Source: Montifringilla adamsi
Taxonomy: Eukaryota; Chordata; Aves; Passeriformes; Passeridae
DNA: 64,000 bases
Reading direction: 5' to 3'
NCBI GenBank assembly: GCA_017590115.1
Contig: JAGGNK010003335.1
Coordinates: 1,364,001 to 1,428,000, forward strand
This document shows, one piece after another, positions 22,641 to 34,100 of the stretch. The notes beneath the pieces are model-generated. The model worked only from the letters and a program-made list of their open reading frames with translations, searched no databases and had not been told where the DNA came from. Within the stretch, counting starts at the first letter, position 1. Every line of letters begins with the position of its first letter. The position numbers and the translations under genes are program-made.

Positions 22641-25600
22641 TTAGGATTGCAGAAAATGAAGTAAGAGCAAGGAGAAGACTTGAACAGAGGATGTACAGGT
22701 GTCTTCTTGAGAGCTTTCTCTTTGGAATTCTTTGCAAATATTCCATGTTGTTTCAGTTAATTCCTTTTTATTCTCAAATTGAATTAAATGCAGTGTTGAT
22801 GGCAGTGGACTGTTCATTTGATGTGCTTGTTGCTGGCAGATGTATGTTAGCTGGATCATGTGTGCCCTGTTTGTCCATTCCTCTCTGATATTGGCTGTGT
22901 CCACTGTTGGTGCCAGGTGCTTCAGCTCAGACTGGTTTTACATTTCTGTTTCTGTGGCTTCTGCTCCACATTTTTTTTTACCAGTTCAAATTCTCTATAA
23001 TTTTCAAAAGTAACTGTTTCCTGAGGACTCTGAGGGAATCAATATCCATTCATCTTTTAAAAATCCTGGTGACAATGCTTCCAGCTGGTGATTCCAGGGT
23101 GTTTTCTTCCCTCCAGTTACATTGACATCTCTGAAGCTAGTCTTTCCTACAGGCAGTCTTTAATCCTCCCCTTAGTCTAATGGGGCTGCTTTTAGCTCTC
23201 TCTAAAGAAGTTCATATTTGAAGCTGTCAGCCAGACTTTTGTCCCAGGAATGTCCACATGGTGTTTCCAGGAGGAGGAATGCCATGCTTTGACTGTGATG
23301 ATTGGTTGGTCACACTGCCATGTTCTGATATCCTTTCCTGGAGCCAGAAACTGGGCAGTAATTCTAGGACTTGTGCATCCCCTTGTCCTGCATCTCTTTA
23401 GGCCCTTTCACTCTGTGGCCCATCTCAGTGAATCTGTGGCTGGGTTTTTCCAGATTTGCAGCTCCATCAGCTTGACTTTGCTTTGCTGTTTGGGTCTAAC
23501 CACCTAGAATAGTGCACTGCTCATTTTTCTTAAGGTATGAAGAACTTGTCCCTATTACTAAGGTGTTTTTTTACTCTTTTCTTATAGAAGAACTATCTGG
23601 AAAAATCCTGAGAATAGGCTTCAGTTCCAAGCAGAGTTGTGATTACTAAGCAGTTGGGTTTTTGCCATCAGCAAATGATCATTCACTTACTAATGTAGTG
23701 AACCATTTTTAGAGAATTTGTCTTGTTTGTCTCCTGTTACTATTGGTTATAATCATTTGTCTGATTCAGCCTCTTAACTCCTAGCAAATTGTTCCCATCA
23801 AATTAAATTTTTAATCTATGACAATGCTAAATGCAGTTAATTGTTTATGGAATGAACAATATAGCATAGTGATAGAGACAATTTTGAAACATCAGGTGGC
23901 TCTAAAGCATACAGATCTAATACTGCATCACTATATTTCAAAAATCATTACTGTTGCTTTGGAAAGTGCCAGTCATGGTTAAAGATGTCAGCAAATTTAA
24001 GAGGAGGACAGAAAATATCCATTTAAAAATCTTGGTTTAATTTAAAAGTTAATGGTGAAAAGTGTGTAATTGGAATTTTATTTTCCTTCTGTTACACTCA
24101 GTGATGACTGTCATGAGAGCAATAGGCCAGACATGGGATTAAAATGGTGCTAGATAAGTAATTTACTAACTACTATTCTGCAGTTCTATTCTTTCTTTGG
24201 ACTGCTGGCTTGAACTATAAACTTGAGAATTCTTACACCTCTAAGACATTTTACTAAACAAATATTAATTTAATATTAAGGGTTACAGAATGGAAACTAT
24301 TGCCTATACAGTACTCACAGTATTAAAAGGACCAAATGCAATATAAAAGGCAATCTTTCATAGGAACACATAAATTGAATCCTTAAAGAAATACTTTGCT
24401 TCTGATTCTTTTTCTGTAGACAGTTGTGTCAAGCATGCTGCCAACAGATAATGTGAATGTCAAGGTGTAAACACGTCTCAAAACAACCCTTTAATTTGCC
24501 ATGGGAAGTTATTATGGTGACTGTAAGTTATGTGACTTCCTGATGCTAAGGAAACCCAAAATGCAGTCTAAACAAGCCATTAAGGAAATAAAACATTGGT
24601 TTAATTCTATTGCATTCCAGCATTATGGAAAGACATCTTGGAATTGATTGGAACATTTTAGACTGAATATGTTGACATTGAAATATTATTATTTTCTATA
24701 ATGCTCAGATATATCAACCTATGCTGAGCTGCCAGCATGATACCATGAGGGATGTTTGTATCTCAATCGGCCTTTCCTGACCCTGCATTTTCCTCTGGTA
24801 TTGTGGATCAGAGGCTCATGACTGTGGAATTTTTTCTGTGTCTGAACTGGGGGTTTTTTTTAAGCAATTATGTCTTCCCAAGATACCTGGGGAAACACAT
24901 TTGGTCTGCTTTGCTTTGATGCATGTCTCTACCAGTGCCTGAAGTCCTTGTGTTTCATGAGAAGCAGTCAGGCTTTACAAGGGCTCGTGTCATCCATCCT
25001 CCTCTTGCACGTGCAGAACCTCCAGAAGGTTTCATTCAGCACAAGGGTGTGCAGTGTAAGGTTTTAGCTGTGATTGTGTTTCCTTCTGTGACTTCCTCAC
25101 CTAAATTTCAGTTGTGCTGGATGAAATAAACAAATGTGGCCATGTTTAGAACTTTAGGTTGAGATTTTTCAAAACAACTCTGCTCTCATTTAAAATGTGT
25201 CAGGATAACAACCTGGAGATCTCTTTTGTGTCTTTTAATTACTGTATTGACTTGTGCCTCGATAATTTTCTTAAAATTTCTGATTTATGATCAGTGAAGA
25301 TTTTGTGAAAAAGTAGAAGCCTCATTTTTTTTCACACCATACATTTGTCTTCTCAACTTGATCAGTAACAAGCAAACTTCACTCTTGACATGGGAGGAGT
25401 TCAAAGTTTAGCCTGTATGTCTTTTTAAGCATTGCATATGGGAAGGAGAATCTTACGTACCTGATAAGTTACCTTTGTTTGAAATATTTTTTCAGATGGG
25501 TTTTTTTTTGAGGGGTCATTCACTAGAAAACAAAATAATTTTATTAATAATTTTAAAAACTCCCTTGCCTTGGTTTTGTCTCTAACTAGAAAAAGGAAGC

Positions 25601-28316
25601 ACTTATGCCAGATAGAACTGAGCTTCCTACAATACTTCCACATGGCTAAAATTGCTAAAATTACTGGGCAATTTTGATAAGTAGTTACTATATTAAAAAG
25701 GGGGGTTTTCAAATGTTTTACTGATCAGTGGGTAACCAGGGCCATGCCATAAGGAGATTTTAAAGAGAAATGGAGCAGATCTGTCTGTGTGCATTAGGAA
25801 CTGGCACCAGGTGGCTCAGGAAGAGCACCCAGGGTCACTTCGTGCTGTTCTGGCTGAAGCCCTGGATGCCTCCTGTGTCACAGATACGATACCTGCAGTT
25901 TTGGGTTTACATCCACAAGCTGGACTTCCTTTTTAATTCTGTGAAACTGTCTGCTAAAAGGAGAAACGTTGTGTGTGCTGTTAATCTTTCTTGTTTATTT
26001 AGGAACTAAAGAAATATCTTGGTCTTCCTCATTAAGATAAAATTGTCAAAACTACCTCATCTTATAAAACTCAGCTGTAGAACAGGAAAATTCTCTGAGC
26101 TGGTGTTTTTATTTTCCTGTTAGATGCTTTTTAGTGTCCAGGGTGTATATTTGACTCAATTTTCTATGACTACTCAAAGTAGGAAGCCCTGAGTTATGCT
26201 TTATTTGTAAGGTATGAGCAGCCAAAGCAAGGGTTAAACAGAGTCCTGAAAAAACCTCAGGTTATGTAAAACCACATGCCAAGTTTTTAAAGTGAAAGGC
26301 ATGAAAACAGGTAATAAATCACTGTGTCTGCAAAAGGTGAAGTCTCCAGAATTTATTATTTACGCAGCATTCTGATTTGCCCCCGAGGAAGCTCCTTGTT
26401 GGGATAAATGCTGTAACTATAGTGATAACACATTGGAGCTGCAGCTTCCAGCCTGGGGCACAGCCAGGAGAGCACCACAGCATCCTCTTGCTGTGCTTCC
26501 AGATAGGAAGGGGAGCATTTGTCTCACAGTAATTTATTTTTTTATGGGAAACAGTATGTAAACCACAGGGAAAAGAAAAAAAAAAAACCAAAAAAACAAA
26601 AAGTAAAGAGGAGTTGTTAAAATACTTCAAGGAAACGTGTATACGTCTTTTCCTTATGTATTGCTTAACAGCAAACAAGAGCAAAGACATTGGGTTGTTT
26701 TTTAAAAAAACCCAAGCTTTTGGGAAAAAAAGTTCTTAAATTTCTTTTCTAAAGACAGCTTTTCAAATGTACATATATAAAAACATGCTGGGGTTATTTT
26801 ATATGAGTGCATTTGGATCTAAGAATCTTTACAGCTCTGGCTAGAGCCAAACACTTAACGGCAGAGGTGAGATCCCCCTGTGCCTCTCTGGACCCACACG
26901 TGCTTCCCTGCTCCTCCAAATCCTTTGAGAGGAGCCTGCCAGATGGAGCAACATGAATCCATCTATATGCATTCAAATTAGTAAAAAATCCAGATTTTAT
27001 GATGTCTCAGAGGTTTCTGAGTGATCTGAGGGTGTTTTGAAGGTTGTCATGAGATCACCTGGTTGATTTTTACTTGTTGCAGATAGCAGCTCTTTCAGTG
27101 CAATCTGCTGGCTCTGCAGCTCAGCTCCCTGTACTGGGTGGTTCTGTCAGTCCCCTCTTGTGCTGAGTCTTTGTGGCTGTGAAAAAAAATATTACTCTTC
27201 AGGATGATAATAGTCACTGAAGAAAAGCCCATTATTTAGTGACAGACAGACTGTGTGTCTGCAGGGCTCGTTCAGCACTCAGGAAAGAGGGGCTGAATTC
27301 TCACCTGGACCTTATGTGGAAGGGACATATGGGGAGATGAGATGGAATGGCACTTGTAAAAATTACTGACTGTTCTGAGCTAGCAGAACAGTAGCTCTGT
27401 GATTTTCCTGTGCTTGGCTTGCATTTTGTCTAAAAGTATGAAGTGAGTTTTTATTTAGAATGACACACTCTGATACATCATATGACAGTAGTTTATACAC
27501 TCTAATCAGTTGCAGTTCAGTCTCAAGGAAAACTTTATCTTTTCTTTGTCTTTGCTAAAGAAAGGTTTCACGTATCAGTGTGTAATATGAAGGCTTGCTT
27601 TATTTTCCCCAAAATGGTGTTTATTCTTCTCTTCTCCCTGTAAGAAGTTGCTGTGCTCTCTGGGGACAGCACCAGAACCACTGGTCTGAATTCTTGGGTT
27701 TTATCCCATGTCTATTCTTCACTGCGTTTCTCCTCAATAACTCATTTCACCTGTCTGTGTTTCTGTTCGTCTCATGTATAAAGTGGGAATAACAACATTG
27801 TGACTTCCTTGGAAATAAAGGAGGAATTTCTTTTTGAAAATCAATAAGTAAAATCTCTGTTAAGGTGCAGTCCCTGTTTTCTCACTCTAAATAAGATGTC
27901 TTGAGAATTTGCTTCTCAACTTGGACAAGATGCCTGTAGAAGTGTCTTGTCAAAATAGTAAAAAAATTTGCCTGAAGTGAAGGTATTTTGTAAACTACAG
28001 AGACAAAAAAAATGTATTTAAAAAGGTTTCTGAGAGGTGTGTGGTTTCTCTTTGCAGGAAGAGAAGATAGAATGTTATTCTCTGCCCTCATTAATGGAAG
28101 TAGTTTTCAAACATTATTTTTGCCCACAGACACTTCCCCCCACCCCATATTCCCTGATTCTGCATCTCACAGACACTGGTGGCTTTTTCTGAGTAAGCTT
28201 TTCCAAAAAAGTGAGGTGTAGCAAGCCCTTGGTACAGAAAGGTTGGTGTCAGAAATTCATTCCCTCCCATTTCAAGTGTCTCCATCTCCTTTTCTGCTGG
28301 ATCCCTCCTGGCAGCA
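22641..28316. other. Non-coding stretch, nothing assigned
   Basis: No recognisable exon, RNA gene or transposon is present. A basic frame following a 'ttgtttttag' acceptor-like word at 22635-22644 was considered and rejected. A long A-rich run sits at about 26574-26606. The longest frame, 123 codons on - at 26319-26690, is unrecognised. Confidence 0.55.
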
Positions 28317-28514
28317 GAGGTGGGTGTGGAGGCAGGGATGGATGTGCAGGGATGGGTGTGCAGGCAGGGGTGTGCAGGCAGGGGTGGATGTGCAGGCAGG
28401 GATGTGCAGGCAAGGATGGGTGTGCAGGCAGGGGTAGGTGAGGAGGCAGGGATGGATGTGCAGGCAGGGGTGGATGTGGAGGCGGGGATGGATTGCAGGC
28501 AGGGATGGATGTGG
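28317..28514 (+). repeat. G-rich minisatellite with unit near 18 bp
   Basis: About eleven imperfect units built from 'gcagg', 'gatggatgtg' and 'gcaggcagg' run for roughly 200 bp, with the G-rich strand on +. Unit length varies because shorter and longer variants alternate. The long frames here (179 and 204 codons on -, several on +) are translations of the array, with repeating proline/histidine/cysteine or glycine/glutamine/valine patterns, and are not genes. Arrays of this kind are often length-variable and can be recombination-prone. Confidence 0.9.
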
Positions 28515-28948
28515 AAACAGAGGAGCTGCAGAGTGTGAGCAGCAGAGGACAGCATGAATGGCTCCTGAGGGTGAGCAGCCTGCACAAGACAAAGGAGAGA
28601 GCACTGCAGCTCCCAGGGAAGAGGCAGCATTTCTCAGTGTGATGATGAAGTGCTTCCATGGAGCTGCAGCAACTACAATAGCACTTCCATCTGGTAACTT
28701 CACTTTTATGGAATGCTTTTGCCAGATTTTTCAGTATTTCAGTGACCATGTGTATGTTTATATTGGAGAAAGGAGTTTGCTTTAATGTCATCCCTTCCGA
28801 GACACACTTGGTAATAAACAACTCCAAATCACACCTTACGTTTTTTATCAGGAGTGAACTCAAAATGTTAAGCTGAATTTCAGGCTAAAGCTATTCATCA
28901 CTTGAGAATACACCTGGGTTTTTGATAAAATATGTGTATCTCAATACA
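28515..28948. other. Non-coding stretch after the minisatellite
   Basis: A 75-codon frame (28558-28785) is unrecognised. Nothing else is seen. Confidence 0.5.
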
Positions 28949-29021
28949 GGGTTAGTATGGGAAATTCAGGCACCTCAATTTTATCTAAACATGGGATTAG
29001 TGTGTGAAATTCAGGCACCTC
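28949..29021 (+). repeat. Two-copy tandem duplication, period about 44 bp
   Basis: The word 'gaaattcaggcacctc', preceded by 'gggttagtatg' in one copy and 'gggattagtgtg' in the other, occurs twice in succession. The copies differ by a few bases, so the duplication is not very recent. Confidence 0.8.
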
Positions 29022-29767
29022 CTGTTTGTTATTTTCTCAATTTTAGGTCATGATGTCTTTTGATTTCTGTCACTGAAGTGATTAGAGCTGAATGAATTTT
29101 CATGTGTACAGGTTGGGGAATGAGAGGAATTGGTGCCATGTGTTTCCCATTGAGGGAACCTTTATGATATCATCGACAGAGAACATGCTCAATATGCCTT
29201 CCAGACTTGGCCTGCTATTTAGGTTATGTGATTGCTTTGGACTGTGTCAGGAAAATATTCATATTCCCCTTGGTGCATGAATATTAAAGTATTTAAAGCA
29301 TTTAGTCGATAAGAGGAAAGATTCCCCCCCAAAAAAAACAAACAAAAAAAAACCTTTACATTCCTGATGACAATATGTGCAATATCTCATTTAACATCTA
29401 GGTCTCATTTTGCCACGGGCACTCTCAGAAGCTCCCTATTCAATGGAGTACTAATGCTCACCTATCCATCCTAGGTACTCTCAGAAAAACACATTTTTGG
29501 TTCCAGTTGCTAGAAATAAAGTCCTCCTTCTGTCAGCATATGGGTAACAGCTGTCATTACCACCAGCCAGTTATATTGTCTGCTGTCCCAGTCCTTTATC
29601 TGTCCAACTCCAGACACTAATTCAGAAAATCAGAATAAATAATCAAGGCATGTGGAGCTGGGGCCAAGTGTTTTTTATTTACAACACCTGTTGCCTTTTG
29701 GAGGGTTGGCACACCAGCTTTCTGGATTTCCTAACTGGACTGCATGAGAAGTGTCTTTGCAGGTTTG
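29022..29767. other. Non-coding stretch, nothing assigned
   Basis: A C-run and A-run pair ('ccccccc' then mixed A/C) lies at about 29325-29352. No coding or mobile sequence is recognised. Confidence 0.5.
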
Positions 29768-29852
29768 TTTTAGGTTTGTTTGTTTGTTTGGGGTTTTTTT
29801 GTATGTGTTTTTTGTTTGTTTGGTTGGTTGGTTTTTTGTTTGTTTTTGGGGT
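29768..29852 (+). repeat. (GTTT)n-like low-complexity tract
   Basis: Imperfect runs of 'gttt', 'ggtt' and T/G mixtures extend over about 85 bp. They produce the phenylalanine/leucine/valine-rich part of a 195-codon frame at 29650-30237, which therefore is not a membrane protein gene. Confidence 0.85.
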
Positions 29853-31131
29853 AACTCTTCATTTTTATTTTCATTACAAGGTTAAAACCCTAAATAACAC
29901 CACACATCTTCAGCAAAGGACTGGGCAAAAAGTTTGCAGTGGGTGGAGCTGTGCCCATTTTCACCCTGTGATACACAGAATTGTGTTCAGCTGTAGTGCT
30001 GCTGGGGCAGGAGACATGAAACACCTCAGAGAGAAATCTCTCCCGTCCTACTCCTCTCTAGTAGTTTTTTTCTTTATCAATTTGTATGCTCACTGCAGTT
30101 CTCTTCATGAATCCTGGGATTTTTTTTTTTTTGGTGTAAATTTTCAAAGTGCAGTCTCTTCTGGCTGTGGGGAAGAAAAGAAAGGGGAGGGGGAAGTACC
30201 TCTCTTCCTATTTCCTCAGATGTTTCCAGACTTTTAACTTTCTTCTTAATTTCTGCCTCCTGAAACCATGTCAGCTTAAGCTGAGATGTTTTTGCAGTTT
30301 CAGATGAAGCAGAGCTGGGGTGTCAGGGTTGAGGGCTCAGTGATCCAGTGAAGGGGCTGCTGGCTTGGCCAGGTGTTTGGGGCACCTGGTCCTTGTTGTG
30401 TTGGGGTTGTAGTGACCCAGAGCAGCTCAACACAGCCATGCACAGCTGTGCCTCCTTGGGTGTCAGCTGGAAAGAGATCCCTCATGTGAGTTTCTAAAGC
30501 ACCTGAGTTTGTTATCTTTAGAGGAACTAGTGGAAGATAGGCTTTGGAGGACACAGCCCCTTTTGCAGGTCAGACAAATTATTTCCTTTTCAACGAATTA
30601 CTTGAATTAGCTAATCAGTAGTAAATAATATTTTATCTGTCCAGAAACCTTAAGTTACTTTTTTTTTTTTAAACTGTCACAAAAATTACATTTTGTTTAA
30701 TCAGAATTCACATCAGTTTTGCTTGCTGAAATTTAGAAAAGTAGAAAGAGAACTACAGTGTCTAACAAAATTAATTAAAACTCTAGCGTAATTTAGGCTC
30801 TGAAGATGCAATACCTCTCTAAAGCACAGTTAATTATAGTAATTAAAAAAAAATTACTCTTAGCTCTCTTTTGTCATGGGAAAGCCATAAACCCAAAGCC
30901 TGAAAAATGGAATGTATTTCTTGCAAATGCATGTAGATACATACATACCTACATATCATATATATAAAAAGCCATATATTTCATATATATACATGGTCTT
31001 AGCATCCAGTTCCAGCTTCTACAATGGACTGCAGTGTCCACTGTGTGGTATGGCTGGCTTTGCTACCTGTATTAACAGAAGTGAAAAATTCTGCACTTGA
31101 GTTCCCAGTGTAGGTGATTTTCCGTGCTATT
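29853..31131. other. Non-coding stretch with an AT/TA-rich patch
   Basis: A run of 'tacatacatac' and 'atatata' words lies at about 30935-30992. No gene is recognised. Confidence 0.5.
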
Positions 31132-31150
31132 AAAAAAAAAAAAAAAAAAA
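31132..31150 (+). repeat. Poly-A tract of 19 bases
   Basis: A pure A19 run is followed by 'tttt'. No upstream 'aataaa' at the spacing of a retrocopy tail was seen. Confidence 0.9.
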
Positions 31151-34100
31151 TTTTGTGAGAATTGATTGGTCTGTAGGTTTCCAGCTACACAGGTACAGGA
31201 CAGAAAGGAGAAATGGAAATAACAGCCTCTATATGCGTACAGCTATATGCATGTATTTATCTTAATTTGAAATAATTACTTTCTTGCAGAACAGCCAATG
31301 ATTTCTCATTTCTGCATGTAAACAACATTTATTAAAAGTTAGAAAAGACAAAATACATTTTGGAGGAAAAGGCTCTTAAAACTCTTAGACTAAATTAATT
31401 TTGTTATAGAAAGAACCACTTTTTCTTCACTGAAAGTTTTTGGAGGCTCTGTGAAATAGCTGTTCATGCTTGGGCTTTTAATCATTTTAACAAGGATATA
31501 AGATGATGTATTGTATGTAGCATGTACTCCATATCTGTCTATAAACCTACATATTATACTCAAATCCAGAATCCATACAAGGGACCTCTGAATATTCAAT
31601 TTCCTGGCAAAATGCCTCGGTGGGAAATGAGCACAGCCAGAGTTAAAGTGGCTTCAAAGCAGTGCAGGACCAGCAGGCTGAGCCTGCAGCCATTTCAGTG
31701 CTGCTTGGGTGGAAGGGACAAGGAAGGGAACAGAGAGCTGAAGATGTTCAAGGAGTCCACAGAACCTGCCTGGTCTGAGGTGCCTTTTCAAAGACCTTGA
31801 GTGCCTCTAAGTGGTAGGAGTAAATAAGAGTGGCAGAGTTAAATCTTCATGTAGCGCACTCCAAATGGGATTAAATGTCAACAAATCCATGCTGAAAGAA
31901 TCTCTCCCTTTGCAATTTCCTGCATTGGAATCACCACACTCTGGAGGGGAAAAACCAAAATGCAGACATGGTGTGACCTGGATGTGTGGAGATGCTGTGG
32001 ATTCCCTGGATGGAGTTTCTCTCCATGTTTCAAAACTCCCTCAAAGATACCAATTTTAGCAAATCCGTGTAGAGAGCCACACCTGTGTTTTTCACTGCCC
32101 CTAGAGTTGTTATTTATTCTTCAACCACTGAGACTAACTAGAACAAAATGTAATAATAGTTAGGGTTTGTTTCTTAATCAATGCCCTGACAGTCCATACA
32201 GTACATTTTCTGTGGTGGGCAGCCCGTGGGGGTGGCTGGCAGTGGAGTCAGGCCCTTGAAAAGCTCTGGGGCTCAGCAGCTGTTCCCTGTGGAGCACATC
32301 TTCGTACCAGAACGCTTTTGCAGCAGGCTCCTTCTGCCAGTGGAGCCCTTCCCCTCTGCCACAGCTCCAAACCTCCCCTGTGATACAGACGCTTCATTTT
32401 GTGATGGGATATACTGCTTTTGTGTCCTTCTGCTGTGATTTCACCCACTGCCACCAAATCCAACCTTCTCCACCAGTTACAAGCCTGCCCCAAAGGGACA
32501 GATCTCTTTGGAGAGCACCACAACCACCCAGGAAGAAAGCTCCCATTTTCTGTAGTCTTGCTAGAGTGTAGTAGGGTTTATTTTCCCAAAAAAACTTAAC
32601 GAGGTATTTTTCTCCTTTAAAAAATAATTATCTTTCAGATTTCTATAACAATGACAAAAGAGTAACATTTTCTAAATTTAGATGTTTTGCTGTCTTGCTA
32701 GGAGCATTCCCAATGCTCTGTGAATGATCAATCCTTTGGTAGTTATGTAACTTTTCTTTTTCTGTCTAAGTTTTTTATTTCAGGTTCATGTTTAAATGCT
32801 AGTGTGAAACAAGTATTTTCTGATTAAATGAGATGGCTTAAATAATCTTTTTTTTTTCCTCAATAACTGAATTGTAATGAAAAAATTGATTCCCCCAATC
32901 CTAAAAGAAGTCTGGAATTGTGTTTTTCATTAATAGCAGCAGTAATCCCTCAGGTTTTAGAACAGTGCTTAAGATAAAAATGTATTTTGTATGTTCTCAA
33001 TTAGTGTGAAAATGTGCAAATGTCATAGGTTGTTAATTACTTGAAGCTAGGAACCTGGAAGAAGGACAGGAGGGGCTCTAGTTTTCCTTTGATGAAATGA
33101 AATTTCATGGTCCCCCATAACTCAGTGCTGAGTGAAGGAGGAGGGGGTGTCTCCCAGGTGATAAATTTGCACTGTGTAGCCTGAGATTTATTGGAAGCTG
33201 AATCCTGGCCATAGGGTCAGTTTAGGAAAACTCTGCCAGCAGAGCAGTTCTCTGGGCCTGGTACCACCAGCATGATATAATTAAATATGTTGTTTGGCCA
33301 GCAGATCAGAGTGGGAGCTGGAATTAGGGTATGAGAGCAGTGCTAGCACAGCCAAACAGGCAGGGTGCAAATCAGCCCTGTTTGTTGCATTCTTCCTTAT
33401 TTAAAAGGAAAAAAAAAAAAAAAAGGGAATGGGGGGGAAAAAGATTTGTTCATGTTCTGATTACCTCTCTAAAGAAGGTCTCAGAAAGTCTGACACTTAG
33501 AGGAGAGGTAGGAGGGCAAGATGGGGCAGAATGGCAAGGCAAGATTGATCCTTGAGAGGCTCAGGGAGTGGGGGGAAACATGTTACAAATGGTAATAAGG
33601 CAAGTTAAGAAAAATGATACCAGATGTGGCTGTAATGCCAACAATCAGCAAAAAAATGTAAACATACATAAAGCTGTAGTAATAAAGCTGTTACAGCTGT
33701 AATGTTCAGGATGGAAAGAAAAATGAGGTCTCTCTTTTTATCTTCAGCTCTATCAGGCTCTGCCCTTTCCTGAATCTTGGTTTTCCCCTGATCCACTCTA
33801 TCCTGTTAAACCTGTGATCCATCTTCATGGAAATTTGGTAGAGACCATTTCCAATGTTTTGTATAAAAATAGAATGCAACGCTGCCAACATCTTTTACAA
33901 TGAACGGTTCCATTTATATCAAAGAACACTTTTGAACTCTTCAGCATATTTCACAACCAATTAAATTTCTAAGTGTGTGGAAGCATGTGAAAATTGATCC
34001 CATTAAATCACAAAGTGTGAGGGTTCAGACAAGCCCTGTGCACCACTGCAGCCACACATGTGTGTGTGCTGTCTGTCCTCCTCTCCTGGATCACAGTTCC

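Noticed and set aside
22635..22701. Acceptor-like tract followed by a basic open frame (IAENEVRARRRLEQRMYR)
   Set aside because: The downstream donor is weak and the frame continues into hydrophobic noise; the length is too short to separate from chance.
25798..25822. Second CTCF-like word ('gcaccaggtggctc')
   Set aside because: Only 12 of 14 core positions fit, including a mismatch in the more constrained 3' part, so it is not listed as a feature.
28091..28863. Long minus-strand frames of 143 to 204 codons
   Set aside because: They translate a minisatellite; several frames of both strands are open at once and the peptides are simple repeats.
29650..30237. 195-codon hydrophobic frame resembling a membrane protein
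   Set aside because: Its hydrophobic part is encoded by a GTTT low-complexity tract and there is no family resemblance.
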